In this document: positions 46,479-56,439 of the stretch, piece after piece
Layout: every line of letters begins with the position of its first letter
Position numbering within the stretch: the first letter of the stretch is position 1
Source of the DNA: Paenibacillus jilunlii
GTDB taxonomy: Bacteria > Bacillota > Bacilli > Paenibacillales > Paenibacillaceae
Assembly: GCF_900102965.1 (NCBI RefSeq)
Contig: NZ_FNGM01000008.1
Span: 185,561 to 249,560 of the forward strand
Length of the DNA: 64,000 nt
Reading direction: 5' to 3'
Notes under the pieces: model-generated
Databases searched by the model: none
Told to the model about the DNA's origin: nothing
The model's input: the letters and a program-made list of their open reading frames with translations, nothing else
Translations under genes and position numbers: made by a program

Positions 46479-47629
46479 TACGCTCCCGCTCCTTTTGTAT
46501 AAGCACCTGTCCGTTCAATCTGTACTTTAACCTGAACATCGACCGGTATTTTACTGAATGTATCCTGCCAATGGTCTTTTACCTGATCCCAGTAGGCGGG
46601 ATAGTTCACTTTTACCTTTCTACCGAAACCGGCTACATCTGCTCTCATTTCTTTTTGGAGCTTGTGTAACGATTGGAGCACTATCTGTCTGATTTCGCCT
46701 TCCACCGTTTCTTTAGCGGTTCGGATGAACGGTTCCTTCAGGAGCTCCGCAGAAACAACGGAGGTTTCGTTTAATTTGATATCTGTTTTGATACGAACCG
46801 TGAATGAGAGATCTTCTCCATTAACATGGGGGATAAGCTTACTATGAGCATCCTCAACTTCAAAGACCATGTGTTGTTTCGTCTTTGGGTCCTCAACTTT
46901 AATAATGGAACCCTTCGAACTTCCCAGCATCCAGTTGATCCCGATAACATCCTTTTCATTAACCCAGCTAACAAATTTCTTCGTTGTGCCGCTGACCAAT
47001 GCTGCGCCTGCCAATTGGTTGCTTTCATTGGTTACCAGACGCTGAATGATGAAGTCAGTTCCTTGCGAAATATGAATAGAAACTTCCCCTAACCGAGTTT
47101 TACGGGGTATTTTGGAGTTGAGGACACTGTTTGCGGCCAGTTCTTCAAGGTCAAAGGCAGGCATGTCTTTATGTTTGCCGAGCTTAGTGAGTGCTTCTTT
47201 TGCGTTGCCCTTCACGATCATAACAAGGGATTTCCGGCTCGGCTTATAGGAACGGGTAAATGTATCTAATAATTCATCAATTCTTGTTTTTTTTAGTGCT
47301 TGGTCACTAATCAGAACTAGGCGAATAAAATTATATAAGGGAGCATGGGACACTAGTTTTGCCTGATCCCTGGAGGCAGCTTGAATGGAATCGTTATCCA
47401 AGGTTGTTACATTGGTATACGTATTTTTTTTGGATTTCTGCGCTATTAAATGCTGATAGGTAAGTTCCAGCATATCCTGGTTCGTATCAATGGCAACGCC
47501 TTGAATGATACTCAGCTTATCGATCTCCTTGCTGTCCCAGCAACCGGTGAGAAAGGCACAAGCGACACATGCGGCAATACATTTTCGTACCGATACGATC
47601 CGGCGGGACCGAAAGGTGAAAGCGATCAT
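46478..47629 (-). CDS. Germination lipoprotein subunit C, locus 1 (GerAC-like)
   Basis: The 383-residue protein has a signal peptide with lipobox AFLTGCWDSKEID, typical of GerAC, which starts C-W-D/E. The gene follows AGGAGGTGAG. A CWDSKEIDKL start and a final KIPVDVQVKVQIERTG block are family features. It should be lipid-anchored on the outer face of the inner spore membrane. Confidence 0.93.
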   Translation of the reverse strand: MIAFTFRSRRIVSVRKCIAACVACAFLTGCWDSKEIDKLSIIQGVAIDTNQDMLELTYQHLIAQKSKKNTYTNVTTLDNDSIQAASRDQAKLVSHAPLYNFIRLVLISDQALKKTRIDELLDTFTRSYKPSRKSLVMIVKGNAKEALTKLGKHKDMPAFDLEELAANSVLNSKIPRKTRLGEVSIHISQGTDFIIQRLVTNESNQLAGAALVSGTTKKFVSWVNEKDVIGINWMLGSSKGSIIKVEDPKTKQHMVFEVEDAHSKLIPHVNGEDLSFTVRIKTDIKLNETSVVSAELLKEPFIRTAKETVEGEIRQIVLQSLHKLQKEMRADVAGFGRKVKVNYPAYWDQVKDHWQDTFSKIPVDVQVKVQIERTGAYTKGAGA

Positions 47630-47633
47630 AGGC

Positions 47634-49112
47634 TCACCTCCTTTTCCTGTTAGCGGATGTTTCGTCCTGTGTCTTAAGCATTAAAGGACGCTTTTTGAGA
47701 TATTTAAAAGGAACCCTAACCAAAGTATCTTGTTGATCTCTTAAGCGGATTGGGGCTAGGGGTGACATGTAAGGAACCCCAAAGCTTTTGATCTGGACCA
47801 TGTGCGCACCTAAAAAAATAAAGGCTAAAATCACACCATAGAGACCATAAATCGCTGCAATGATCATAATAGGGAATCGAAGGAGCCGAATTCCAATACT
47901 GCCGCTGTACTGCGGGCTTGCAAAGGATGCAATGGCAGTAAGACCCACGATAATGATCAGAAAAGCACTTACGACCGCCGCCTCGACGGCTGCTTGTCCA
48001 ATAACAAGGCCGCCTACAATACCTATAACCTGTCCTATGCCTTTGGGCAGCCGCAGACTTGCCTCGCGCAATATTTCCAATGATACCTCCATAATTAAAG
48101 CCTCCACAAAAACGGGAAAAGGAATTCCCTCTCTTGAGGAAACGATAGATATCACCAGCTCGGGCGGGATCAGTCCAGGATGGAAGGAAATGAGTGCGAC
48201 GTACAGCGAAGGGAGGAATGTCGCAATGAAAAGGGCCGTTAAACGAAGCAAACGAAAAAATGTTCCTAAAGGAAACCGCTCGTAATAATCCTCCGGGGAT
48301 TGGGCCAGCATCCAGAAGGTCATGGGAGCTATCAGAGCAAAAGGTGTGCCATCCAGGAGAATGACGACTCTTCCGGACATTAAAGCAGTGATTGCTTTAT
48401 CCGAGCGTTCAGAGGCTTGAATCTGAGGAAATGGAGACCATGAACTTTCCTCAATCCATTGCTCAATAATCCCGGTGTCGGAAGCATCATCCACATCAAT
48501 CGATTCGACTCTTCGTTTAACTTCCTGAACCAGCTTCGGATTTGCGATATCCGATATGTACAAGACCGCTAATTTTCGGGAAGTTCTTCTTCCTATCCTT
48601 ATTTTATCAATTTTGAAACTGAGATCTTTGATGTGCCGTCTTATCATGGCCAGGTTGCTTTCCAGATCCTCGATAAAGCCTTCTCTCGGCCCTCTCACCA
48701 GAGTCTCGGTGCTTGGTTCTTCAACACTACGCAATGGAAACTTGCCCGTAGAAACAACAAAAAATTCATCGTTTCCTTCGATCAGGAGACAAGTATTTCC
48801 TGATAACACTTCAATCACGCATGTTTCAATATCTTTTGCTTCTTTTGTACTGATCGTAAAAGCAGTCTGCTGTATCAATTCCTCCTTCAGTTTTTCCGGA
48901 TTAATTTGGGGATGTCTTTCACGGATTCCGGTTGCAATGAGTGGCTTAACGATATGTTCGTTTAGCATACCTGTATCTGCAATTCCGGAGAGATAGACCA
49001 TAGCTACATCAATTCCCGGCTGTCCCGCATGCATTTTTTTGAAGACGATATCAGGGAGATGGCCCAGGGTCTTTTTTAGATAATCTAAGTTCGCCTCAAA
49101 TGAGCTTTCCAT
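47634..49112 (-). CDS. Germination receptor subunit A, locus 1 (GerAA-like)
   Basis: The 492-residue protein has a large N-terminal hydrophilic domain (residues 1-270), with STETLVRGPREGFIEDLESN and GRVVILLDGTPFALIAP, then a membrane domain of about five helices (ALFIATFLPSLYVALISFH and GIPFPVFVEALIMEVSLEIL). It ends with SFGVPYMSPLAP. The ATG at 49112 follows AAGGAGGTC, while the longer frame to 49256 has no site. The gene is first in the operon, behind a sigma-G-like promoter. Confidence 0.94.
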   Translation of the reverse strand: MESSFEANLDYLKKTLGHLPDIVFKKMHAGQPGIDVAMVYLSGIADTGMLNEHIVKPLIATGIRERHPQINPEKLKEELIQQTAFTISTKEAKDIETCVIEVLSGNTCLLIEGNDEFFVVSTGKFPLRSVEEPSTETLVRGPREGFIEDLESNLAMIRRHIKDLSFKIDKIRIGRRTSRKLAVLYISDIANPKLVQEVKRRVESIDVDDASDTGIIEQWIEESSWSPFPQIQASERSDKAITALMSGRVVILLDGTPFALIAPMTFWMLAQSPEDYYERFPLGTFFRLLRLTALFIATFLPSLYVALISFHPGLIPPELVISIVSSREGIPFPVFVEALIMEVSLEILREASLRLPKGIGQVIGIVGGLVIGQAAVEAAVVSAFLIIIVGLTAIASFASPQYSGSIGIRLLRFPIMIIAAIYGLYGVILAFIFLGAHMVQIKSFGVPYMSPLAPIRLRDQQDTLVRVPFKYLKKRPLMLKTQDETSANRKRR

Positions 49113-49148
49113 GATGACCTCCTTCGAAATCTTCAATATGTATACATG

Positions 49149-49178
49149 TAATATGTACAAGATAAGGATAAATATCCG
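49149..49178 (-). promoter_or_regulatory. Sigma-G-like promoter of ger locus 1
   Basis: On the minus strand CGGATA, a 17-base spacer and CATATTA, about 37 bases before the gerA ATG. The -10 fits CATNHTA. The same spacer and layout is seen at 53591 and 53646. Confidence 0.5.
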
Positions 49179-49325
49179 TGTCTTTGTGGCGCCCTCATGC
49201 AAATCATGCCAGATTCCGGCATAGTACCCAGAATACTTCCTTAAGCTGCTGATCACCGCCGTTTATGCGATAATAACACTACCAGCATCCTTTACGCTTA
49301 TAGAGAACGGAGGAAGGAAAGAGTA

Positions 49326-50141
49326 ATGGCATTTGAGTGGTGGCAGGGATTTGTCCGGGCCTGGCGGGATTACCCGCTTCCGGAAGGGGCAAGGATTGGT
49401 GGACGTTATAAGATAGAATCTCTGTTGGGGCAAGGGAGCTACGGGCTGACTTACCGGTGCCGGGACACTAGGGATGGGGCTCTTCTGGCCGTCAAACAGT
49501 CGAGGCCGAGCAAGAAAGCGGTGGGCAGGGAAATGCTTCGCAAGGAAAGTAATATTTTGCGCTCCATGGATCATCCCAACATTCCTGCATGCCGTGATTT
49601 TTTGGAATACAAAGGCTCGAGCTGGCTGGTAACCGATTATATTGAAGGAAACACGCTGGAAGAATTGATCTTTGACGGGGGTATCGTCTACGGGGAGCGG
49701 GAGTGTCTGGACACGACCTTGAAACTGATGGAACTGGTGGCCCATGTCCATGCTCGTGGATATGTTCACCTGGATCTGCGCATTCCTAATGTGATCCTTA
49801 CACGGGAAGGAATGTACTTAATTGATTTCGGGCTGGCAAGGCGGATCGGCGAGGAAGAAACCTTGCTTGGTGATCGGAAGCCGAAGACAGGGGAGATACC
49901 GGGACGGATGCCGCCGGTTATCGCCTCGGATTTATATGACGTCGGACAATTAATGCTGTTCATGCTGTATTCCGGTTACCGGCCTGAGCCGGGAGAGCAG
50001 GAACGGAACTGGCGTGAGGAACTGGATTTGTCACCGGGGATGCTGCAGCTCCTTTCCCGGCTTCTTGGAGAGCGGGAACCCTATTCGGATACCGCATTGT
50101 TTGTCCGCGAGGCGGAGGTTTTGCAAGAGAGCCTGCGGTGA
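49326..50141 (+). CDS. Ser/Thr protein kinase
   Basis: The 271-residue Hanks-type kinase has the Gly loop LGQGSYGLTYRC, the Lys of LLAVKQSRPS, the Glu of LRKESNILRS, catalytic loop YVHLDLRIPN (HRDLKPxN with Leu for Arg and Arg for Lys) and LIDFGLARR. No membrane helix and no PASTA repeats are visible, so it is cytosolic. The catalytic Asp and DFG Asp are kept. It lies between two germination loci. AAGGAAAGAGTA precedes the ATG. Confidence 0.88.
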   Translation: MAFEWWQGFVRAWRDYPLPEGARIGGRYKIESLLGQGSYGLTYRCRDTRDGALLAVKQSRPSKKAVGREMLRKESNILRSMDHPNIPACRDFLEYKGSSWLVTDYIEGNTLEELIFDGGIVYGERECLDTTLKLMELVAHVHARGYVHLDLRIPNVILTREGMYLIDFGLARRIGEEETLLGDRKPKTGEIPGRMPPVIASDLYDVGQLMLFMLYSGYRPEPGEQERNWREELDLSPGMLQLLSRLLGEREPYSDTALFVREAEVLQESLR

Positions 50142-50151
50142 GACCGGCACA

Positions 50152-50192
50152 AAAAAAGCGCCTTCAGCCAAAAGCTGAAAAGGCGCCTTGTA
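50152..50192. terminator. Bidirectional terminator
   Basis: GCGCCTTCAGC pairs with GCTGAAAAGGCGC (two unpaired A), with seven A before it and TTGTAATT after. It sits between convergent genes. Confidence 0.8.
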
Positions 50193-50219
50193 ATTCGTGC
50201 AGGGATGGTCAAGCAAGAA

Positions 50220-50435
50220 TCAGCTTGAGCTGCCGTAGCGATTCTTATAATATTTATGTCCGTTTCCTCCGCGGTGTGAGTCCGATGACGAGTAGCTCTT
50301 GTATCCGCGGCTGCTGCTTGAATGTCTGCCGTATACAGGCCTCCCTTTATGACTGCTTGAAGATCTGTGCCGCCCTCCATGCTGAGAGTGCTCCATGGAG
50401 TGCATCACTTTGCCGAGAAGTTTTTTTAGCATCAT
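50220..50435 (-). CDS. Small His/Ser/Gly-rich protein
   Basis: The 71-residue protein starts MMLKKLLGKVMHSMEHSQHG and then has a low-complexity run of His, Ser, Gly, Arg and Tyr, ending KYYKNRYGSSS. GGAGGAAAC precedes the ATG. The composition resembles spore-coat or surface proteins of Paenibacillus, and the position among spore genes fits. The function is unknown. Confidence 0.7.
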   Translation of the reverse strand: MMLKKLLGKVMHSMEHSQHGGRHRSSSSHKGRPVYGRHSSSSRGYKSYSSSDSHRGGNGHKYYKNRYGSSS

Positions 50436-50566
50436 GTTTCCTCCTTTAGGGGTTGTAAAAGCCGCTTAACACGGCCTTATTCTTTAATTACCCTATATTA
50501 CGGTATTCATACCTGAGGGTTTCGTGATTATATCAGCAGGCCAGCCTATTTTTGCAAATGTTAGGT

Positions 50567-52312
50567 CTAACCGTTATAGCCGAAGCCGAGAATTGTAAAG
50601 CATTTGTCCTGATCTTCCCGTGCCATTCTGATTTCGATTACATGCTCCTGGGTATGCTCATGCTGGTAGAGAATCACCGGATTGCAGTGTGTCCAGTTGT
50701 TCTCATGCGGATCAGCGGTGAGTCTCAGTCGGCCGTCCACATAGATCTCCGCTTTCCCGAACTCGGGGCTGCCCGAATCCTTGTACACGAGGATAAGGTT
50801 TTTGCTGGTTATCGTCAGCTTGAAGCTGTCCTGTCCAGAAGCTGCCGTATGCATCCAGTTATATGGGAATTCCGGAGTTCCGAAGGGGTTGAGGTCCATT
50901 TCTACCATCTGGAGTTCTGTATCTGTTTCCGTAAAACCCCCTGCTTCGATAACAGCGCTGGCATGAGTCTTGCGGTCCAACAAACGGGTGTTGGCAAAAT
51001 CCTTCCCCAGAACCGGCGGTTTATCCAGTATGATATCTTCTCTGTCCACAAGCGATTTATAGGTTTCGGAAAACAGGAAGGCAAGACAGTCCGCCATTAC
51101 CCGGTGGCCTTCATTAGTAGGATGATAGATATCGTAGAAAAATTGCCGTTTCGAGATAACGTTCCCCTCGGCTTTGCTCAGGCGGAACTGCCCGGTTACT
51201 GCGTCCTTTACGCTCACCATGGGAAGATTATAGTGCAGGCCCACAGGAGAGAGCCGTTCCTGCAGGTTCCAGTCATTCACAAACACGCTGAACAGCAGAA
51301 TCACAGCAGGCCGGTTCCCGGCAGCAAGAATCTTCAGGATCAGGCTTTCGTAGCAGTTGCCCTTCGTTTCATCGCCCTCGTCATTTACCGCAAATTCCAC
51401 CACCACGATGTCAGGTGTTACCGCGCCGTCCCTGAGAATGTCCCTGTCATAGCGGATCACTCCAAGTTCAGAGGGCGTACCCCCTACACCTGCTTTTACA
51501 TAGTGAATATTCTCTCCGCCGATCTGGCCGAACAGTTCCTTGAATCTTACATACGATTGATAGGCATAACATCCGGTATGTATCGGCTTCGCTCCCGCAC
51601 CCTGAGTAATGGAGCCGCCAATGTAAGCTATCGTTACGTCCTCGCCTTTTACTGCTTTTTCCATGGCGGCTTTCAATCTTTTGTTGTTACCCGAGTGGAC
51701 CAGGGACTTTCCGATCATGTCCCGGTATTCATTCGAACCAAATGCAACCGGAGGCTCAGCTGAAAGTTCAGGTACCGTGTAGCCTTCATGCAGATAGAAA
51801 ATAATACTTGCCGTTGCCAGCTCGCCTGCGCGGCTGAATTCAAAGGCAAATTTACCCGGAGCCGCGTCATCCGCTGACCATGCGATATCCTCCAGCCTAA
51901 GTATAAGTTCCGTTCCGTCGACTGGGCATGGAATAAGCAGCCGGGTGCCCGACTCATACTTGCTGGTTTTGCCCCAGTTCTGCAGCAGAAAAGAGACCTC
52001 CGCCTGTTCTCTGTCCGTCTTCACGGAGATTCCGATACTGTGGACCAATTGGCGGAATCCGGTCCAGCTTGAGAGAAGGGCCAGCATCTGCTCGTCCGTA
52101 ACCCCGCCTGTAAATCTGGCCTTATCGGTCAGATAGCTGCCCTCCAGATAAATTTCCTGTGAAGGTCTGCCTTCAGGCCGGGCTGTCGCTTCAATAGCTG
52201 TTTCGAACAGCACAAAAAAACCGCTTCTTTGCTCCACCGGGTCCTTGGGTGCTTTTGGACCTTCCGTCCTGCCGCCGGCTAGGGTCCGCTTATGATCTTC
52301 CAATTTCATCAT
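50567..52312 (-). CDS. SGNH/GDSL hydrolase
   Basis: The 581-residue protein has an SGNH esterase core in its middle: IAYIGGSITQGAGA holds the nucleophile Ser, then KAGVGGTPSELG (Gly), VVEFAVNDEGDE (Asn) and the closing DIYHPTNEGH with the Asp-His pair. N- and C-terminal beta domains (about 190 and 150 residues) suggest carbohydrate ester substrates. There is no signal peptide. The start is ATG at 52312 behind GCGAGG. An inverted repeat TTTCTGAG/CTCAGAAA at 52319-52349 lies just upstream and may be an operator. Confidence 0.85.
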   Translation of the reverse strand: MMKLEDHKRTLAGGRTEGPKAPKDPVEQRSGFFVLFETAIEATARPEGRPSQEIYLEGSYLTDKARFTGGVTDEQMLALLSSWTGFRQLVHSIGISVKTDREQAEVSFLLQNWGKTSKYESGTRLLIPCPVDGTELILRLEDIAWSADDAAPGKFAFEFSRAGELATASIIFYLHEGYTVPELSAEPPVAFGSNEYRDMIGKSLVHSGNNKRLKAAMEKAVKGEDVTIAYIGGSITQGAGAKPIHTGCYAYQSYVRFKELFGQIGGENIHYVKAGVGGTPSELGVIRYDRDILRDGAVTPDIVVVEFAVNDEGDETKGNCYESLILKILAAGNRPAVILLFSVFVNDWNLQERLSPVGLHYNLPMVSVKDAVTGQFRLSKAEGNVISKRQFFYDIYHPTNEGHRVMADCLAFLFSETYKSLVDREDIILDKPPVLGKDFANTRLLDRKTHASAVIEAGGFTETDTELQMVEMDLNPFGTPEFPYNWMHTAASGQDSFKLTITSKNLILVYKDSGSPEFGKAEIYVDGRLRLTADPHENNWTHCNPVILYQHEHTQEHVIEIRMAREDQDKCFTILGFGYNG

Positions 52313-52426
52313 CCTCGCTTTCTGAGTGTTGTGAATGCGCTCTCAGAAACCATTATAGACAAGGATGCACAAACCGCTCAACGGGCAAAGCAAATCTATC
52401 ACTAATTATTACAAAAACTCTCTAGT

Positions 52427-53536
52427 TTACCCCTGTTCCCTGTTTTGGGCAGAGCGTTTTCTGAAAAAATGAACAACGAGCAGGAGTGAAGGGAAGACCA
52501 AGGCATAGGTGAAGTCCCAGTCCACCCAGAAAGGGGGGATTTCCTTAACATAAAAAATAATATCTTTGGCCAGGATACTCGTCATGCCGTAAATCAGAAA
52601 GGCCACCGGAAAGATCAGCTGCCTGTAGGTTTTCAGCTTCAGCAACTGGGCTGTCCCTAAGACAAAGGCGTAGAAGTATAGTGCTGTTTTGAAATAAGTG
52701 CTGATAATCCAGGTGGTGGCCAGCAGGGCTTCAATCCGCTGCAGAAAATTGCCGATGTTGATTCTTTGGGCAAGAATATAGGCCGGATAGAATTCATGCT
52801 CGGAAAAATAGGGCCCGAGTACCGTCAGAGAAAGAAACACAATCAGGTTAAGGCCAAGAGCCCCGATGAAAAGGGAGATGAATATATCGCGGCTTGTTTT
52901 GCTGTGTTTTTGGGCAAAGGGATAGACCATGAAGAACACGCACATTTCTCCGTACGGATAAAATACGCCGTACATAATAGTATGTAGCATGTCCGGAAGC
53001 GGCGTATTCCAAATAGGATGGATCCGCTCCATTTGAACATTGGGAAACAGCAGGATGAGGGAGATCAGAAAAAGGGCGAAAAAAGGAAAGAAAATCTGTG
53101 CCGAGCGGCCCAGATTCTCCAGACCCAACCGTAAGCCGTACACTAACAGAACAATGGCCATGAAGCGGATCACCCCGCCGGGTGTCCCCTCGTAAATTTG
53201 TGTGCACATGAAGTCTTCAATTTCCCTGACATAAGTGGACGCTGCCATTAGAAAAAAGAATAAATAACTCACCGCTACTGCTCCGCCCGCCCATTTTCCT
53301 AAAATCTGTGTTGAAAGCTCGATAATGGTTTTATTTGGATTGATATTTGCAGCGGATACCATTAATTTAACGGTTGCCAGCCCCAGCGGAATACTAATAA
53401 GGCCGGCAATCCACGCATCCTCATGGGCTCCGGCTGCCAATAATGAAGGATATACAAGCGCCATATCCCCAATAAGCGTAAAGAGCCCCAATATGATCAT
53501 TTGAGCCGAACTGATCCGGTCCTTTTCAAGACTCAT
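52427..53536 (-). CDS. Germination receptor subunit B, locus 2 (GerAB-like)
   Basis: The 369-residue protein starts MSLEKDRISSAQMIILGLFT and has ten membrane segments. It belongs to the same GerB family as 45360. The ATG at 53536 follows GGAGGAATCTC, while a longer frame to 53740 crosses the promoter region and is not family sequence. It is transcribed away from gerA2 and gerC2, so the receptor is encoded by divergent units. Confidence 0.9.
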   Translation of the reverse strand: MSLEKDRISSAQMIILGLFTLIGDMALVYPSLLAAGAHEDAWIAGLISIPLGLATVKLMVSAANINPNKTIIELSTQILGKWAGGAVAVSYLFFFLMAASTYVREIEDFMCTQIYEGTPGGVIRFMAIVLLVYGLRLGLENLGRSAQIFFPFFALFLISLILLFPNVQMERIHPIWNTPLPDMLHTIMYGVFYPYGEMCVFFMVYPFAQKHSKTSRDIFISLFIGALGLNLIVFLSLTVLGPYFSEHEFYPAYILAQRINIGNFLQRIEALLATTWIISTYFKTALYFYAFVLGTAQLLKLKTYRQLIFPVAFLIYGMTSILAKDIIFYVKEIPPFWVDWDFTYALVFPSLLLVVHFFRKRSAQNREQG

Positions 53537-53590
53537 GAGATTCCTCCGTATCGGCTGCAAGCAGTCCTTCAGCCATTTTTTATCCTTCCT

Positions 53591-53620
53591 TAGCATGCAA
53601 AGATCTTCCACAATTATGCA
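53591..53620 (-). promoter_or_regulatory. Sigma-G-like promoter of gerB, locus 2
   Basis: TGCATA, 17 bases and CATGCTA on the minus strand, the best of the three ger promoters found, as it fits TGMATA/CATNHTA exactly. It is about 55 bases before the start. Confidence 0.55.
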
Positions 53621-53645
53621 CTTTAGATGGAAATAATGATGGACA

Positions 53646-53675
53646 GGGATAATTATCAATTTCCGAATCATACTA
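53646..53675 (+). promoter_or_regulatory. Sigma-G-like promoter of gerA-gerC, locus 2
   Basis: GGGATA, a 17-base spacer and CATACTA, 34 bases before the TTG start at 53710. Confidence 0.5.
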
Positions 53676-53709
53676 TGTACACTTATTCGTGGAAAGTGGA
53701 GGATGCGCT

Positions 53710-55206
53710 TTGAAAGATATGAAACTTGGCACATTGTCATCCTGTATTAAGGATAATCAGATGCAGCTGGTTGAGCTTCTCGGGAAAAGCACCGATCTGA
53801 TCATCAAAGAACTGCAGCCGGATCAGGCTACACAAATTGCTGTGATTTATATTGATGGTCTTATCGACACACAGGTACTGCATCATTCGATTTTATTCTC
53901 ACTTCAGGAACGCTGTACCCCGGACCAGTTGAGGGATCTGGATGCCGGGCAGAAGCTTGAGCTTCTGCATAAACGCATACTGATGGCAGGAGATATGTCT
54001 GTCACCCATGACCTGGGGCCATTCGTTAATCAGCTGTTGTCCGGCAATGTGATGGTAATGGTGGATGGAACACCGGCTGCTCTGCGGATTGGACTGCCCG
54101 GATGGGAGGACCGCAATGTCAGCGAGCCCAGCTCACAAACGGTTGTACGGGGCCCGATGGAGGGATTTACAGAAAATTTACGGACGAACACGGCGCTGCT
54201 CCGGAGAAAAATCAAAGACAGCCAGCTATGGCTGGAGACCTTCCAGATCGGCAGGGTGACCCAGACCAGTGTATCCATTATGTATCTCACCCACATTGCA
54301 AGCCCTGAGTTAGTGCAGGAGGTAAAACGCCGGCTGGGCAAAATTGATACAGACAGTATTCTGGAGAGCGGATATATCGAGGAGTTTATTCAGGATACGG
54401 CCGGGACGCCTTTCCCGACCATTTATAACAGCGACCGGCCGGATTCGATCGCGGCAGGAATCCTCGAGGGAAAAGTGGCGATTCTTGTTGACGGTACGCC
54501 ATTTGTCCTGCTGGTGCCTTCTTTTTTTGTTGCTTTTTTTCAATCTCCGGAAGATTACTATCAGCGGGCGGACATCGGTACCTTGCTGCGTTTTATTCGA
54601 TTTTTATCCTTTTTCATTACTATGCTTGCCCCCTCCTTTTATGTGGCAGTGACTACTTATCATCAGGAGATGATCCCTACCACGCTTGTTATCAGCCTTG
54701 CCGCACAGAGAGAGAGTGTTCCCTTTCCGGCGTTCGTGGAGGCGCTGCTGATGGAATTGACGTATGAGATTTTGCGGGAAGCGGGGGTAAGAATTCCGAA
54801 GAACGTGGGGCAGGCCATCTCGATTGTCGGTACGCTCGTGATCGGCCAGGCGGCAGTTTCGGCGGGGTTTATCTCTTCGGCGATGGTTATTATTGTATCC
54901 ATTACAGCCATTTCCAGCTTTGTCATCCCTGAAACGGGAATGGCCATTGCCGCAAGAATGATTCGTTTTGGCTTAATCGCTCTGGCTGGTTTTATCGGAT
55001 TGTATGGCATTTTGTTCGGTATCTTTATCATCGTGCTGCATTTGGCAAGCCTGCGTTCTTTCGGGATGCCCTACATGAGCCCAATTGGTCCATACAAAGC
55101 CAATGATCTGAAGGATTCCCTCCTCCGCTTCCCCTGGCCGCGCTTAAAGTCCAGACCGGCAAACAGTAAAATTCAAAACCCAAACCGTCAAGACACAACC
55201 AAGTGA
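53710..55206 (+). CDS. Germination receptor subunit A, locus 2 (GerAA-like)
   Basis: The 498-residue protein is a GerA-family subunit with hydrophilic N-domain (SSQTVVRGPMEGFTENLRT and GKVAILVDGTPFVLLVP) and membrane part (FFITMLAPSFYVAVTTYH and VPFPAFVEALLMELTYEIL), ending RSFGMPYMSPIGPYKAND. The start is TTG at 53710, seven bases after GGAGG. An upstream GTG at 53689 has no site. Confidence 0.93.
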   Translation: MKDMKLGTLSSCIKDNQMQLVELLGKSTDLIIKELQPDQATQIAVIYIDGLIDTQVLHHSILFSLQERCTPDQLRDLDAGQKLELLHKRILMAGDMSVTHDLGPFVNQLLSGNVMVMVDGTPAALRIGLPGWEDRNVSEPSSQTVVRGPMEGFTENLRTNTALLRRKIKDSQLWLETFQIGRVTQTSVSIMYLTHIASPELVQEVKRRLGKIDTDSILESGYIEEFIQDTAGTPFPTIYNSDRPDSIAAGILEGKVAILVDGTPFVLLVPSFFVAFFQSPEDYYQRADIGTLLRFIRFLSFFITMLAPSFYVAVTTYHQEMIPTTLVISLAAQRESVPFPAFVEALLMELTYEILREAGVRIPKNVGQAISIVGTLVIGQAAVSAGFISSAMVIIVSITAISSFVIPETGMAIAARMIRFGLIALAGFIGLYGILFGIFIIVLHLASLRSFGMPYMSPIGPYKANDLKDSLLRFPWPRLKSRPANSKIQNPNRQDTTK

Positions 55207-55215
55207 GGACTGTGT

Positions 55216-56439
55216 ATGAGCTCTAAAAAAAGTAGAACTCTTTCCATGCTGCTGATAGCCCTTCTTGCCCCCCTGCTGCTCAGCGGCTGCTGGGAAAGAA
55301 GGGAGTTGAATGAAATGGCTTTTGTGCTGGCGATGGGGCTGGATAAGGCTGAATCCGGCTACAGGGTCACCATGCAGGTAGTTATTCCTTCCGCGATTTC
55401 CTCACAGACGGTTGGAGGAAGTGGAGGCGGCGGGGTGCCAGTGGTTGTATCCAGCTTCACCGTACCGACAATTTTTGAAGCAGACCGGAAGTACAGTCTT
55501 CTCAGTTCGAGATCAGGCTACAAAGGGCATATCCGCGTACTGGTAATCGGAGAGGAACTCGCCCGGGCAGGCATTGCTGAAACACTTGATGTGCTGAACA
55601 GGAGCCGGGAACCGCGAAATGATTACTATGTAATGGTCGCGAAAAACACTACCGCAGAAGAGATCCTGAAGGTTCTTACCCCGCTGGATAAATTGCCGGC
55701 GAATAAATTGTTTAGTGCCATGGACAAGGCCTATAAGGAATCCGCCAGGATAGTCGCCGTTCCTCTGAACGCGTTCATTGAAAATCTGATCTATGATGGG
55801 ATAAATCCGGTATTGGCCGGCGTTGAGGTGACTGGCAATGCTAAAGAGGGAGACAAGAAGAGCAATCTCGATGAGAGTGTCCCCAAAGCCACATTGCGTT
55901 ACCACAGTGTAGCTGTATTCAAGAGGGACAAAATGATCGGGTGGTTAAACGATAATGAGACGATCGGCTACAATTTTATCACCGATAAAGTTGTCAAAGC
56001 CTCAGGCCCCATACCAGGAAACGATGGCCGGCCGATTGTGATTGAAGCTCTGCATACATCCACCAAACGCAAAGTAAAGGTAATCGGCGGCGAGCCGCAT
56101 ATTTACATTCATGTGCAGGCAGAGTGCAACATTGAAGAGGTGCAGAGCGGAGATAATCTGGAGTCGGAGAAGGTGATCACAGGGCTGGAGAAGAAAACGG
56201 AAGAGCGGATTATCTCGCGGATGAAATCTGCTGTTGAGCAGATTAATGAGGATTACAATGTGGATATCATGGGCTTTGGCCAGATGATCTACCGTGCTAA
56301 ACCGCAGGTCTGGGCCAGACTGCAGCAGCGGAAGGGAGACGATTACCTGAAGTCGCTGCCCATTCATTATAGTGCCAGCGTCACGATTACCCGGATCGGC
56401 GTTACAGATAAATCTTTTATTGGTGATATCAAGGAGTGA
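55216..56439 (+). CDS. Germination lipoprotein subunit C, locus 2 (GerAC-like)
   Basis: The 407-residue protein has lipobox LLLSGCWERRELNEM, the C-W-E start of GerAC proteins. Its C-terminal end (VDIMGFGQMIYRAKPQVW and YSASVTITRIG) is family sequence. It is 9 bases after gerA2 and its stop overlaps the next start. Confidence 0.92.
   Translation: MSSKKSRTLSMLLIALLAPLLLSGCWERRELNEMAFVLAMGLDKAESGYRVTMQVVIPSAISSQTVGGSGGGGVPVVVSSFTVPTIFEADRKYSLLSSRSGYKGHIRVLVIGEELARAGIAETLDVLNRSREPRNDYYVMVAKNTTAEEILKVLTPLDKLPANKLFSAMDKAYKESARIVAVPLNAFIENLIYDGINPVLAGVEVTGNAKEGDKKSNLDESVPKATLRYHSVAVFKRDKMIGWLNDNETIGYNFITDKVVKASGPIPGNDGRPIVIEALHTSTKRKVKVIGGEPHIYIHVQAECNIEEVQSGDNLESEKVITGLEKKTEERIISRMKSAVEQINEDYNVDIMGFGQMIYRAKPQVWARLQQRKGDDYLKSLPIHYSASVTITRIGVTDKSFIGDIKE

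Noticed and set aside
50552..51763. 403-codon plus-strand ORF opposite the SGNH hydrolase
   Set aside because: Antisense shadow; the minus-strand protein has SGNH motifs and a real start.
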